Below, piece after piece: positions 8,945 to 18,157 of a stretch of DNA of 64,000 nt. Source of the DNA: Aphodosoma sp051870875 (lineage in GTDB: Bacteria > Bacteroidota > Bacteroidia > Bacteroidales > Paludibacteraceae). Positions within the stretch are counted from its first letter, which is position 1; every line of letters begins with the position of its first letter. The notes under the pieces were generated by a model. The model saw only the letters and a program-made list of their open reading frames with translations, was not told the DNA's origin and did no database searches. The translations under genes and the position numbers were made by a program. The stretch lies in the NCBI GenBank assembly GCA_051870875.1, contig JBJECG010000064.1:1-64000 (forward strand), written 5' to 3'.

Positions 8945-10618
8945 ATGAAAAAACAGACTTTATTATTTACGCTGGCATTGGTAGTGCTGACGTTTTTTGG
9001 TTGTAAACCTCCGAAAGAGTTTATTGACAATGTAAAAGCTACACCAAACCCTGCAGAATATAAGGCAGGTAAAGTAGAGGTAGTGTTTGAAGGAAATTTT
9101 CCTGACAAATACTTTACCAAAAAGATGACTATGGAAGTAACTCCTGTCATTACTACAGCCGATGGCAAGCAATACCGGGCTTCATCTGTGAAATACCAGG
9201 GTGAAAAGGTAAAGGACAACAATCAGGTAATAAAGTACAAAGTTGGTGGCAAGTACAAACAGACTGCTGTATGGGATTATGAAAAAGGAATGGAATCTTC
9301 CATCATTACTCTCGAAGCTACTGTAAACACTGGTAAAAAAGAATACAAGCTTGATCCTATAGAAGTGGCAAAAGGTGTAAACATTACTCCTATGCTTGTA
9401 TCACTTTCTCCTGCTACAGGCGACTTGAAAGCTATCATCACCCCTGACAAGTTCCAGCGGATTATCGAAGAAAAAACGGATGCCCAAATCAAATTTCTTG
9501 TCAATCAAGCTAATATCCGCAGTTCTGAAATAAAGACTGAACAGATTATAGCCCTTACAAAAAATATTGAAGCAGCTAAAAAAGCTGAAAATCGTGAAGT
9601 TAAAGGTATTGAAATAAGTTCTTATGCTTCTCCTGAAGGTGCTTTGGATTTTAATGAAAAACTTTCTGCAAATCGCGGTAAAAATTCAGAAAGCTATGTC
9701 AACAGACAGCTTAGCAAGTTCAAGGCTGAAGCAGCCATAGACTCAAAAAGTACTGCTGAAGACTGGGAAGGTTTTCAAAAATTGGTAGAAGAATCATCTA
9801 TTGAAGACAAAGCTCTCATTATCCGTGTTCTTTCCATGTACTCTGATCCAGAACAACGTGAAAAAGAAATTAAAAATTTGGCTGTAGCTTACAAAGCTAT
9901 TGATGAAACCATTCTTCCTGAACTCCGTCGTTCTAAACTTACACTTACTGTAAATGTTATCGGCAAATCAGATGCTGAGATAGATTCTCTCGCAAAAGTT
10001 GCTCCTGCCGAACTTAATGTAGAAGAGATTCTTTATGCTGCCACACTTGTCAAGGATATGTCTGCAAAGCAGGCTGTATATACTAAAGCTACTGAACTGT
10101 ATTCTTCTGATTCCCGTTGTTTCAACAATCTTGGTATGGTTCTTTACGAACAAGGTAAAGTGGAGGAAGCCGGTCGTGCATTTGCAAAAGCTCTTAATAT
10201 TGCTCCTAAATGTCCTGCCATCAACTTCAATAACGGTCTCATTGCTCTTGCAAAAGGCGACATTGCCAAAGCTGAAGAGTTTTTCGGCAATGCAGGCGGT
10301 GTAGGTGAAAGCCTCAATTTTGCAAACGGTGCCATTGAAATCACCAAAGGCAACTACAAGAAAGCTGCCGAACTTTATGGAAACAACGCATCTAACAATG
10401 CTGCTCTTGCCAACATTCTTAATAAAAACAATGGTGCTGCCCGTAAAGCTCTCGACAATGTTGAAGCTCCCAATGCAACTACTGCTTATCTTAAAGCTGT
10501 TCTTGCTGCCCGTACCAACAATACTAAAGAGTATAAAGAAAATATTGCTGAAGTTGAAAAAGATGCTCAACTCAAAGACCGTGCTGCAAAAGACGTTGAA
10601 TTTGCCAATATGAAATGA
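8945..10618 (+). CDS. Lipoprotein with OmpA-like segment and TPR repeats
   Basis: The ATG at 8945 opens a lipoprotein signal peptide with lipobox FFGC (Cys20); the TTG six bases earlier is a less likely start. Residues of about 25-170 look like beta-rich repeats of unknown function. Residues 221-250 (EISSYASPEGALDFNEKLSANRG) resemble the peptidoglycan-binding helix region of OmpA-type domains. About 375-460 contain TPR units (YTKATELYSSDSRCFNNLGMVLYEQGK). A role linking the envelope to peptidoglycan or scaffolding is plausible but inferred. It is monocistronic, between its own promoter and a strong terminator, which suggests substantial expression. Proteins of this layout are common in Bacteroidales and mostly uncharacterised. 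Confidence 0.78.
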   Translation: MKKQTLLFTLALVVLTFFGCKPPKEFIDNVKATPNPAEYKAGKVEVVFEGNFPDKYFTKKMTMEVTPVITTADGKQYRASSVKYQGEKVKDNNQVIKYKVGGKYKQTAVWDYEKGMESSIITLEATVNTGKKEYKLDPIEVAKGVNITPMLVSLSPATGDLKAIITPDKFQRIIEEKTDAQIKFLVNQANIRSSEIKTEQIIALTKNIEAAKKAENREVKGIEISSYASPEGALDFNEKLSANRGKNSESYVNRQLSKFKAEAAIDSKSTAEDWEGFQKLVEESSIEDKALIIRVLSMYSDPEQREKEIKNLAVAYKAIDETILPELRRSKLTLTVNVIGKSDAEIDSLAKVAPAELNVEEILYAATLVKDMSAKQAVYTKATELYSSDSRCFNNLGMVLYEQGKVEEAGRAFAKALNIAPKCPAINFNNGLIALAKGDIAKAEEFFGNAGGVGESLNFANGAIEITKGNYKKAAELYGNNASNNAALANILNKNNGAARKALDNVEAPNATTAYLKAVLAARTNNTKEYKENIAEVEKDAQLKDRAAKDVEFANMK

Positions 10619-10675
10619 TCCGGATATATGGCAGATAAATTTCGAAAAGAATAAATAAGTGGATTGACTTAATTA

Positions 10676-10713
10676 AAAAAGGACTACCGGCTTATAAGCC
10701 GGTAGTCCTTTTT
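10676..10713 (+). terminator. Rho-independent terminator after the OmpA/TPR lipoprotein
   Basis: A 28-base perfect palindrome at 10681-10708 (GGACTACCGGCTT with its complement), preceded by A residues and followed by five T residues. Confidence 0.92.
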
Positions 10714-10736
10714 AATGGTTTGAAGTGGAAAATCAT

Positions 10737-11018
10737 ATGATCCGGATAGCGGTATATTATTTTGTTACGGTCAATATAATTGCTTTTATCTTTTATGGCA
10801 TAGACAAACGTAATGCATGTAAATCGGTTTATCGGATACCGGAATATATGCTTTTGTTGCTTGCATTTGTCGGAGGATTTTTAGGTGCATGGCTTGGCAT
10901 GAAATATTTTCATCATAAAACATTACATAAGAAATTCATTTTTTTAATATCATTGTCTGCTTTCATTTGGATAGTGATTGCCGTATACTTTTTGGTTTTG
11001 TCTTATCGAAGATTTTGA
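10737..11018 (+). CDS. DUF1294 family small membrane protein
   Basis: A 93-residue inner-membrane protein with about three hydrophobic helices. The signature FYGIDKRNA followed by RIPEYMLLLLAFVGGFLGAWLGMKYFHHKT is the DUF1294 core, with HHKT the most conserved part. The function of the family is unknown. I took the ATG at 10737; a GTG 12 bases upstream is in frame. The gene ends just before the promoter of the next gene. Confidence 0.85.
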   Translation: MIRIAVYYFVTVNIIAFIFYGIDKRNACKSVYRIPEYMLLLLAFVGGFLGAWLGMKYFHHKTLHKKFIFLISLSAFIWIVIAVYFLVLSYRRF

Positions 11019-11019
11019 C

Positions 11020-11027
11020 TACTTTTG
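11020..11027 (+). promoter_or_regulatory. -7 promoter element for the AI-2E-type transporter
   Basis: TACTTTTG followed by C, 40 bases before the ATG at 11067. Its position excludes the in-frame TTG at 11025 as a start, since that codon overlaps the promoter. Confidence 0.6.
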
Positions 11028-11066
11028 CCCGTTGGTTTTATTTTTGTCCTGTTTTTGTCTGTTCTT

Positions 11067-12170
11067 ATGAAATATACATTTGACCGTACAGTCCGCATGG
11101 TAGTTTCAATTGTTATATTGATAGCTCTTGTATTGTTGTTCAATCGTTTGAGCAGTGTACTGCTACCATTTTTAGTAGGATGGCTCATTGCTTATCTGCT
11201 GCATCCTATAGTATCTTTTGTACAATATAGGATAAAAATCAAAAACAGGGCAATATCGGTATTTCTGACACTTTTGTCTATGGCTGTGATAATAGGTGGA
11301 CTGATATGGGCTTTGGTTCCTGTAATATCTGCCGAGGTAAGCAAAGCAACTGTATTGGCCAACGAATATCTTGCCACTCCGACACATGCAAAATGGAGTA
11401 ATGGAATGATGGTATGGTTTGATAAGTTGATAGGCGATATTAAAGCTGTTGATTTTGTGAATGTAGATAATTTGAAAGATGCCTTTGAAAAACTGATACC
11501 TGGTGTATGGACTATAATATCTGGTACTTGGCAGGTTATGGCAAGTATGTTTGTAGTGTTTATCGTATTTTTGTATATAGTCTTTATTTTGTTGGACTAT
11601 GAGAAGATAAACGAAGGTTTTCGTTCCATGCTACCTCTTAGGCACAAAAAACTGATATTGGAAATATTCAATGATGTTGAAATTGGTATGAACAGATATT
11701 TTCGAGGTCAAAGTCTGGTAGCATTGATAGTGGGCATATTGTTTGCAATAGGATTCAGGATAGTAGGTTTGCCTATGGGTATCACAATAGGATTATTCAT
11801 AGGTCTGCTCAATTTGGTACCTTATTTGCAAACTATAGGCATAGTTCCGGTCATACTTCTTGCATTGATACAAAGTGCTGAAACAGGTACCAATTTTTGG
11901 CTCATAATGGGTGGTTGTGCTATTGTATTTATTGTGGTACAGGTTACTCAGGATATGTTTCTTGTACCTAAAATCATGGGACGTGCAATGGGACTTAATC
12001 CTGCCATAATACTATTGTCGCTGTCTGTATGGGGTTCATTACTTGGTATGGCAGGCATGATTATAGCTTTGCCTGTTACCACACTTATGATATCGTATTA
12101 CAAGCGTTTTGTAGTCAGAGGTGAAGTATATGTTCCTGAAAACAGCAATGTCGGCAGTACAGACAAATAG
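11067..12170 (+). CDS. AI-2E family transporter (PerM/YdiK type)
   Basis: An inner-membrane protein of 367 residues with about eight hydrophobic segments. Two N-terminal helices are followed by a long soluble loop (about 90-150) and a C-terminal membrane bundle. Family marks are LLPFLVGWLIAYLLHPIV near the start, YFRGQSLVALIVGILFAIGF and GLFIGLLNLVPYLQTIG in the middle, and VPKIMGRAMGLNPAIILLSL near the end. Members include the proposed autoinducer-2 exporter TqsA and sodium/proton antiporters, so the substrate cannot be named. The start is fixed by the promoter at 11020-11027. Confidence 0.87.
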   Translation: MKYTFDRTVRMVVSIVILIALVLLFNRLSSVLLPFLVGWLIAYLLHPIVSFVQYRIKIKNRAISVFLTLLSMAVIIGGLIWALVPVISAEVSKATVLANEYLATPTHAKWSNGMMVWFDKLIGDIKAVDFVNVDNLKDAFEKLIPGVWTIISGTWQVMASMFVVFIVFLYIVFILLDYEKINEGFRSMLPLRHKKLILEIFNDVEIGMNRYFRGQSLVALIVGILFAIGFRIVGLPMGITIGLFIGLLNLVPYLQTIGIVPVILLALIQSAETGTNFWLIMGGCAIVFIVVQVTQDMFLVPKIMGRAMGLNPAIILLSLSVWGSLLGMAGMIIALPVTTLMISYYKRFVVRGEVYVPENSNVGSTDK

Positions 12171-12210
12171 TCAGATGAAATTATTATTTTGCAATTGAAT
12201 TTATGACGTG

Positions 12211-13533
12211 ATGGATCTTATTTTGTTGATTATAATATTTGCTGTCGTTATTGTCATATCATTTGTTACTGTTATTGCTTTTGTCCGGAAAGCAAATCAT
12301 TTGGAAGCAGACAAAGTTTCCATTATTTCGGACAAGGAACGGCTGGACGGTGAATTGAACATGTTGAAAGGACAATTATCGTCTGTAAGGGAGCAACTTG
12401 TTGCTGAACGTACCGTTAACAGTCAGTTGCAGCAGCGGCAGCAAGAGATGCGCCAGGAATTTGCACATTCTGAAGAACAGCGTAGGATGGAACATGAACG
12501 TATAGACAATGAACGCCGGACAGAGTTTAACCGGCGTACGGAAACATTGAAAATAGAATTTCAGAATATGGCTGAAATGATATTGAAGGCACGTTCTGAA
12601 GAACTTACAAAGAGCAATGACGAACGTCTCGGATTGCTTTTGAAACCGTTGAATGAACATCTTAAAATGTTTAGGGAGCAGGTGGAGAAAGCGTTTGACA
12701 CTGAAATGCGTGACAAGAACAGTCTTCGTGAAGAGATACACCGTTTGACGGAACTAAATACTAAGATGAGTGTCGATGCCAATAATCTTACCCGTGCGTT
12801 AAAAGGTGACGTAAAGCAGCAGGGTTGTTGGGGTGAAGTGGTATTGGAACGTGTGTTGGAGTCATCTGGACTGACAGAGGGACGTGAATATCATCGTGAA
12901 GTAGTGGTGCAGGATGATGAAGGCACTGTTTATCGTCCCGATGTAATAGTCAATTTACCTGATAACAAGCATATTGTGATAGATTCCAAAGTATCGCTTG
13001 TAGCATATACCCGTTGGGTTGAAGCGGAAAATGACGAAATGCGCAAATCAGCACAGAATGATCTGATAATGTCGGTCAACAGTCACATCAAGCTTTTGAG
13101 TGAAAAACATTATGAGCGTGCAAAGGATTTGAATACACCTGATTTTGTATTGCTTTTTATGCCTGTTGAAGGAGCGTTTTCGGTTGCCGTGCAAACGCAG
13201 TCTGATATCTATTCCAAAGCATGGGAACGTAAGATAGTAATTGTCAGTCCGTCTACATTACTTGCCACAATGCGTACCGTAAGCAGCATCTGGCAGCAGG
13301 AAAACCAGACACGCAATGCGCAGGAAATAGCCCGTATAGCTGGAGCGCTTTATGACAAGTTGGCTGCCATGAGGGCTGATTTTGATGATATAAACAGCCA
13401 TCTGGAAAAAGCGCAGAAATCATATATTGCAGCAATGAACAAATTGTCCGATGGTCGCGACAGCATTTATTCAAAAGCCAACCGTTTGCGTGATCTCGGT
13501 GCAAAAACCACCAAACAACTTCAGCAACAGTGA
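12211..13533 (+). CDS. rmuC: DNA recombination protein RmuC
   Basis: RmuC is thought to limit recombination at inverted repeats and is predicted to be nuclease-like. An N-terminal membrane helix (residues 1-22) is followed by a long charged coiled coil (about 25-170) rich in Glu, Arg and Gln. The conserved RmuC domain then contains QQGCWGEVVLERVLESSGL, the PDVIVNLPDNKHIVIDSKVSL strand-loop with its nuclease-like Asp and Lys, and LLFMPVEGAF. Length 440 is typical. The stop overlaps the likely GTG start of the next gene, pointing to a coupled transcript with the (p)ppGpp synthetase. Confidence 0.95.
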   Translation: MDLILLIIIFAVVIVISFVTVIAFVRKANHLEADKVSIISDKERLDGELNMLKGQLSSVREQLVAERTVNSQLQQRQQEMRQEFAHSEEQRRMEHERIDNERRTEFNRRTETLKIEFQNMAEMILKARSEELTKSNDERLGLLLKPLNEHLKMFREQVEKAFDTEMRDKNSLREEIHRLTELNTKMSVDANNLTRALKGDVKQQGCWGEVVLERVLESSGLTEGREYHREVVVQDDEGTVYRPDVIVNLPDNKHIVIDSKVSLVAYTRWVEAENDEMRKSAQNDLIMSVNSHIKLLSEKHYERAKDLNTPDFVLLFMPVEGAFSVAVQTQSDIYSKAWERKIVIVSPSTLLATMRTVSSIWQQENQTRNAQEIARIAGALYDKLAAMRADFDDINSHLEKAQKSYIAAMNKLSDGRDSIYSKANRLRDLGAKTTKQLQQQ

Positions 13534-15767
13534 ATGTTGCAAAACGTTTGCATCCATTATTCCAAAATCAATGCATTAGCCTTATGGAACAGATTAATCG
13601 AACCGATTTTTTGCATCTGTATCGCGATTTTATGAGTGATGAAGGACGTATGTTGCGTCCTGAAATACTCCTGAAACTTAAAACCGACTTACGGCGGATA
13701 GTGACTGAATACGATGTCCCGCTTTCTGTTGTAGCCCGTGCCATGCGTGTAGCCATGATTTCCCATCGTGAAATACAGCTGGGGCATCATACCATCGAGG
13801 CGGTTTTGCTCTACGCTCCTATCTATAAAAGCGGGATAGATATGGCTTATGTCATTGAACATTACGGACAGTCGACTGCAAATATAGTCGAAGGTCTTGT
13901 CAAAGTCTATGACCTTTATGAACGTCATGTGGCTGTGGAAACCGAAAATTTTAGAAAACTTCTTATTTCGTTTGCACGTGACGTAAGGGTAGTGATGGTA
14001 ATGATAGTTGAAAGGCTCGATACCATGCGCAATCTTGCATCATATCCTGTAGAACAACAGCAGGAGATAGCACGTGAAGTATCATATCTTTACGCTCCGT
14101 TGGCTCATCGTATGGGTCTTTATGCCATTAAAACGGAACTTGAAGATTTATCATTGAAATATACTTCGTATGACATATACAAGGATATTGCCCGCAAACT
14201 CAATGAAACCAAACGAAGCCGTGATGCCTACATTGCCAAATTCATAGAACCTGTAAAGGCTCGTTTGCAGGCCGAAGGATTGTCTTTTGATATAAAAGGT
14301 CGTACAAAAAGCATTTATTCCATTTGGAACAAGATACGCAAGCAGCAAGTACCGTTTGAAAAAGTATATGATCTTTTTGCTATCCGTGTCATCATAGATT
14401 GTCCTTTGGAGAAGGAAAAAGCTGTCTGTTGGCAGGCATACTCTGTAGTGACCGACATGTATACGCCAAATACAAACCGCCTTCGTGACTGGATTTCGGT
14501 ACCAAAACAAAATGGTTATGAGAGCCTTCACATTACTGTGATGGGGCCTGAGGGCAAATGGGTTGAAGTTCAGATACGTACGCGCCGTATGGATGAAGTG
14601 GCCGAAAAGGGCGTGGCTGCACATTGGAAATACAAGGGCGGTAAGAGCGATTCGGCTTCCGTTGACCAGTGGCTTGGCAATTTGCGTTCGATGTTGGAGC
14701 ATAATACCGAAAATTCGGATGCTGAAATTATCGACGAATTCAAGATGCAGTTGTATGACGACGATATTTTTGTATTTACTCCGAAAGGTGATCTCAACCG
14801 TTTGCCTAAAGGAGCGTCTGTCCTCGATTTTGCATTCAACATCCATTCCAATGTAGGAACGCAATGTGCCGGTGCACTTATCAACGGCAAACATGTGCCC
14901 ATCAAGTACGAATTGCATAATGGAGATCAGGTGGAAGTCATCACTTCGGCACAGCAGACTCCGAAAGCCGACTGGCTCAATTTTGTAAAGACTTCAAAAG
15001 CCAAAAACCGGATACGGCAGACTCTTAAGGAATTGGAGCATAAAGAGGCGGAAAGCGGACGTGAGACACTTATGCGCCGTTTGAAAAACTGGAAACTTGA
15101 ATACAATGATTCGTATATGAATCGCATAGCCCGTAAGTTGGGTTACAAGACATTGACCGAATTTTATGTTGCTATCAACAAGAATCGTGTGGATCTGGCG
15201 GCTGTCCATGATGATTTGGCGGCAATGGAAGTCGAGGAGCTGCAGCCTGCAGCAGTATCAAACCGTTCTGCCGAAACCTATTGTCAGGAAACAGAACTAC
15301 AGAAAATATCATCGAAATCCGATTCACTTATTATCGACAGCAATCTCAAAAATGTGGAATACTCGCTGGCACGATGCTGTAATCCTGTTTTCGGTGACGA
15401 GATATTCGGTTTTGTATCGGCAAACGGAGGCATCAAAATCCATCGTAAGAACTGCCCGAATGCCCCACAGATGATTTCCCGTTTCGGTTATCGTATAGTC
15501 GGTGCACAGTGGAGCAGTGGCGGCACCACAGGTGAATATCCGGTTACCATACGCATCATCGGACATGATGATATAGGTATCATTACCAATATTACATCCG
15601 TCATTACCAAGGAATCTGGCGTGAACATGCGTTCTATTTCAGTCGACTCACACGATGGTCTGTTTGAAGGTAATATAACGGTAATGATACATGAAGCCCG
15701 TCAATTGGAAAGTTTGTTCAGGAAAATCAATGCCATAAAAGGAGTAAAACAAGTATATCGTTCATGA
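13530..15767 (+). CDS. relA: RelA/SpoT-family (p)ppGpp synthetase with degenerate hydrolase domain
   Basis: Makes the stringent-response alarmone (p)ppGpp from GTP or GDP and ATP. The N-terminal HD hydrolase fold is present but lacks its metal ligands: the usual LLHDVVED is LLYAPIYK (residues 93-100) and the LADRLHNMR segment is IVERLDTMR (159-167). The synthetase domain is intact, with GRTKSIYSIW (257-266), YDLFAIRVI, NGYESLH and EVQIRT (346-351). TGS (about 415-475), zinc-finger (ARCCNP, KNCPN) and ACT domains follow. I infer a synthesis-only enzyme. The GTG at 13530 overlaps the rmuC stop; ATG 13587 is the alternative. The stop overlaps cinA by four bases. Confidence 0.92.
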   Translation: MNVAKRLHPLFQNQCISLMEQINRTDFLHLYRDFMSDEGRMLRPEILLKLKTDLRRIVTEYDVPLSVVARAMRVAMISHREIQLGHHTIEAVLLYAPIYKSGIDMAYVIEHYGQSTANIVEGLVKVYDLYERHVAVETENFRKLLISFARDVRVVMVMIVERLDTMRNLASYPVEQQQEIAREVSYLYAPLAHRMGLYAIKTELEDLSLKYTSYDIYKDIARKLNETKRSRDAYIAKFIEPVKARLQAEGLSFDIKGRTKSIYSIWNKIRKQQVPFEKVYDLFAIRVIIDCPLEKEKAVCWQAYSVVTDMYTPNTNRLRDWISVPKQNGYESLHITVMGPEGKWVEVQIRTRRMDEVAEKGVAAHWKYKGGKSDSASVDQWLGNLRSMLEHNTENSDAEIIDEFKMQLYDDDIFVFTPKGDLNRLPKGASVLDFAFNIHSNVGTQCAGALINGKHVPIKYELHNGDQVEVITSAQQTPKADWLNFVKTSKAKNRIRQTLKELEHKEAESGRETLMRRLKNWKLEYNDSYMNRIARKLGYKTLTEFYVAINKNRVDLAAVHDDLAAMEVEELQPAAVSNRSAETYCQETELQKISSKSDSLIIDSNLKNVEYSLARCCNPVFGDEIFGFVSANGGIKIHRKNCPNAPQMISRFGYRIVGAQWSSGGTTGEYPVTIRIIGHDDIGIITNITSVITKESGVNMRSISVDSHDGLFEGNITVMIHEARQLESLFRKINAIKGVKQVYRS

Positions 15768-17002
15768 AAACACATATTATCAACATTGGGGATGAACTGC
15801 TTATAGGTCAGGTAGTCAATACAAATGCCTCATGGATGGCAGAGGAACTCAACAAGTGCAATATCAGCGTTACAAATATCAGTGTAATATCGGATGGAGA
15901 GGATGACATCATCCGTCATCTCGATTTGTCGCTTGCCGAAACCGATGTGGTATTGATTACCGGAGGACTTGGCCCTACAAAAGATGACATTACCAAAACT
16001 GTCTTGTGCCGGTATTTCAATGATGAATTGGTCACGCATATCCCGACACTCGAAAATGTGCGCAGATTTTTTGAGCGTAGAGGGCTGCCGTTTACCGACA
16101 TCAACAAGGCACAGGCTCTTGTGCCGTCGCGATGCAAAGTGGTGTTGAATGAGGTGGGTACGGCACCGTGTATGGTGTTTGATCACGAAGGCAAGACAAT
16201 AGTCAGCATGCCTGGTGTGCCGTTTGAAATGAAGTGGCTGATGACTAACCATATACTGCCGATGCTGTGTGCCAAACTCGGCTCTGAAGCCATAGTACAC
16301 CGCACTGTATTGACATTCGGCATAGGCGAATCGTTTCTTGCAGACCGCATAGCATCGTGGGAAGATGCCTTACCTTCATATATCAGGTTGGCATATCTGC
16401 CCGAGGCCGGCAAAGTGCGTCTGCGACTGTCGGCATACGGTTCAGACCATTTACAGTTGCAGTGTGAAGTGGAAAAGCGTATAGGACAGCTGCATGACAT
16501 TATCCCTGATAATATTTACGGTTATGATGATGACACTGTCCAGTCTGTTGTAGGACGTCTGCTTGCCGGTAGGCATGCCACTTTGGCTACTGCCGAAAGT
16601 TGTACAGGCGGATTGGTGGCAAATACCATAGTGTCAGTACCCGGGGCATCAGAATATTTTGTTGGTGGAATAGTCGCATACGACAATCGGATCAAAATAT
16701 CGCAGCTTGGTGTGCCTGAAGGTATTCTCGGTCGTCATGGTGCAGTGTCTGAAGAGACAGCCTTGGCTATGGCTCGCGGATGTCTGGCAGTATTCGGTGT
16801 TGACTACGCCATTGCCACGACCGGCATATCCGGACCCGGCGGAGGTACTGCCGACAAGCCGCAGGGTACCGTATACATAGCCGTTGCATCAAGTGCTGGT
16901 AAAGCGGTCTGCCGCCGGTATGTATTCCAGACCATACGTACCGAACACCAGTGCCGTACTGCAAACCAAGCACTTTTCGACCTTTGGCAGATGCTGAAAT
17001 AG
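15764..17002 (+). CDS. cinA: CinA family protein (competence/damage-inducible, NMN deamidase type)
   Basis: Two-domain protein of 412 residues. The N-terminal molybdopterin-binding fold has IGDELLIGQVVNTNASWMA and TGGLGPTKDD. The C-terminal PncC domain carries TAESCTGGLVA and TGISGPGGGTADKPQGTV, the residues associated with nicotinamide mononucleotide deamidation in pyridine nucleotide recycling. The ATG lies inside the preceding stop (ATGA overlap), so translation is probably coupled to the (p)ppGpp synthetase. Whether this copy acts on NMN or ADP-ribose is inferred from the family. Confidence 0.95.
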   Translation: MKTHIINIGDELLIGQVVNTNASWMAEELNKCNISVTNISVISDGEDDIIRHLDLSLAETDVVLITGGLGPTKDDITKTVLCRYFNDELVTHIPTLENVRRFFERRGLPFTDINKAQALVPSRCKVVLNEVGTAPCMVFDHEGKTIVSMPGVPFEMKWLMTNHILPMLCAKLGSEAIVHRTVLTFGIGESFLADRIASWEDALPSYIRLAYLPEAGKVRLRLSAYGSDHLQLQCEVEKRIGQLHDIIPDNIYGYDDDTVQSVVGRLLAGRHATLATAESCTGGLVANTIVSVPGASEYFVGGIVAYDNRIKISQLGVPEGILGRHGAVSEETALAMARGCLAVFGVDYAIATTGISGPGGGTADKPQGTVYIAVASSAGKAVCRRYVFQTIRTEHQCRTANQALFDLWQMLK

Positions 17003-17050
17003 ATAATTCGTATATTGCGTATAATCCCTGGTACTTAATTGTTAGATACA

Positions 17051-17407
17051 ATGATTTCAAAGATATTCAATCCATATGTCGTCACTATATTGATGCTTGT
17101 TGCCAGTAACCTGTTCCAGACTTATGCCTGGTACGGTCATCTCAAAAACATGAATGACAAGAGCTGGTTGGTGGCGGCCTTGGCAAGTTGGGGCATTGCA
17201 TTGTGTGAATATCTCATAATGGTGCCTGCCAACCGTATAGGCTTCACAGTTTACTCGTTGCCGCAATTGAAGATTATACAGGAGGTGATAACGCTGAGTG
17301 TGTTCATACCATTTGCCATCTTCTATATGGGGCAGCCGTTCAAGTGGGATTTTGTATGGGCTACCGTATGTCTGCTGGGAGCCGTGTATTTTATGTTTCG
17401 TTCGTGA
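17051..17407 (+). CDS. DUF486 family small membrane protein
   Basis: A 118-residue protein with about four hydrophobic helices, resembling one half of a drug/metabolite-type exporter. Family marks are the FQTYAWYGHL segment, NRIGFTVYSLPQLKIIQEVITL and FAIFYMGQP. The start at ATG 17051 is preferred to the TTG 12 bases upstream. No substrate is known for DUF486. Confidence 0.88.
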   Translation: MISKIFNPYVVTILMLVASNLFQTYAWYGHLKNMNDKSWLVAALASWGIALCEYLIMVPANRIGFTVYSLPQLKIIQEVITLSVFIPFAIFYMGQPFKWDFVWATVCLLGAVYFMFRS

Positions 17408-17440
17408 GATAAGGGGTTTTCAACCAAAAATTTTTGACGG

Positions 17441-18139
17441 ATGTATCTGGCCATTCGATTATTTTCCGGAACTGTATTACCTGTTATTCCTCGGGTAGAA
17501 AGCCTTTCGACTACTTCATGGGTAGCAGTCACTGTGATTATGATATTGCTGGTACTTATGACTGTATTTGCAGTCAACAGACATCAGTACATGTCACAAT
17601 TGCGTAATTTGGCCAACAATCGTGAACGTGTGATGATTTATGATGTGGAACAGAAATCCTTATTGGCAGGTGTTCTGCTTTGGGTTGTGGTGATTATGAG
17701 CTATGCACTGCTCATGTTTTCATTTTTGGTTTTTGTTTCAGGATTGTCGGATATATCATTGCCGCATTACTTTCTGCTGGTAGTCGGCAGTGCACTGTTT
17801 TTCGGAGTGAAATGGTTGCTGTTTAAGGCTCTTGGCGCAGTGTTTGGCATTCGTGACAGAGAAAGCAATTATACACAGTCATATTTCATCATCATTGCAT
17901 TGTCCGGCATTTTTTCGCTTGTTATAGCCACGGCTTTTATTTATACTTCGGGCAGTATGGCAAATATATTATGGTGGGTGTATTTTGTTTTTGTTATTCT
18001 GTTTTTTATTTTTGTATTCTTCAAGGCTATTCAAGTTTTTTACTGTGGAATAGGTTCGTTATTTTATATTTTTTTGTACCTTTGCGCTCTTGAAATAATG
18101 CCCGCCGTGTTAGTGTGGAAAGCGGTTGTAATGGTCTAA
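17441..18139 (+). CDS. DUF4271 family membrane protein
   Basis: An integral membrane protein of 232 residues with about six hydrophobic segments. It matches the Bacteroidota-specific DUF4271 family in layout: a first helix near residue 30, a short basic cytoplasmic stretch (RNLANNRERV), then closely spaced helices ending in a very hydrophobic stretch with FKAIQVFYCGIGSLFYIFLY. The gene lies directly upstream of hemD, an arrangement common in Bacteroidales. The function is unknown. The hemD promoter sits inside its 3' end. Confidence 0.75.
   Translation: MYLAIRLFSGTVLPVIPRVESLSTTSWVAVTVIMILLVLMTVFAVNRHQYMSQLRNLANNRERVMIYDVEQKSLLAGVLLWVVVIMSYALLMFSFLVFVSGLSDISLPHYFLLVVGSALFFGVKWLLFKALGAVFGIRDRESNYTQSYFIIIALSGIFSLVIATAFIYTSGSMANILWWVYFVFVILFFIFVFFKAIQVFYCGIGSLFYIFLYLCALEIMPAVLVWKAVVMV
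18077..18084 (+). promoter_or_regulatory. -7 promoter element for hemD, inside the end of the DUF4271 gene
   Basis: TACCTTTG followed by CG, about 74 bases before the hemD TTG start. No clear -33 box is seen. Confidence 0.5.
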
Positions 18140-18157
18140 TTAAAATCAGTCAATATT

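Noticed and set aside
14151..14918. 255-codon open frame antisense to the (p)ppGpp synthetase
   Set aside because: Lies wholly within a conserved gene and has no start context or protein-like features.
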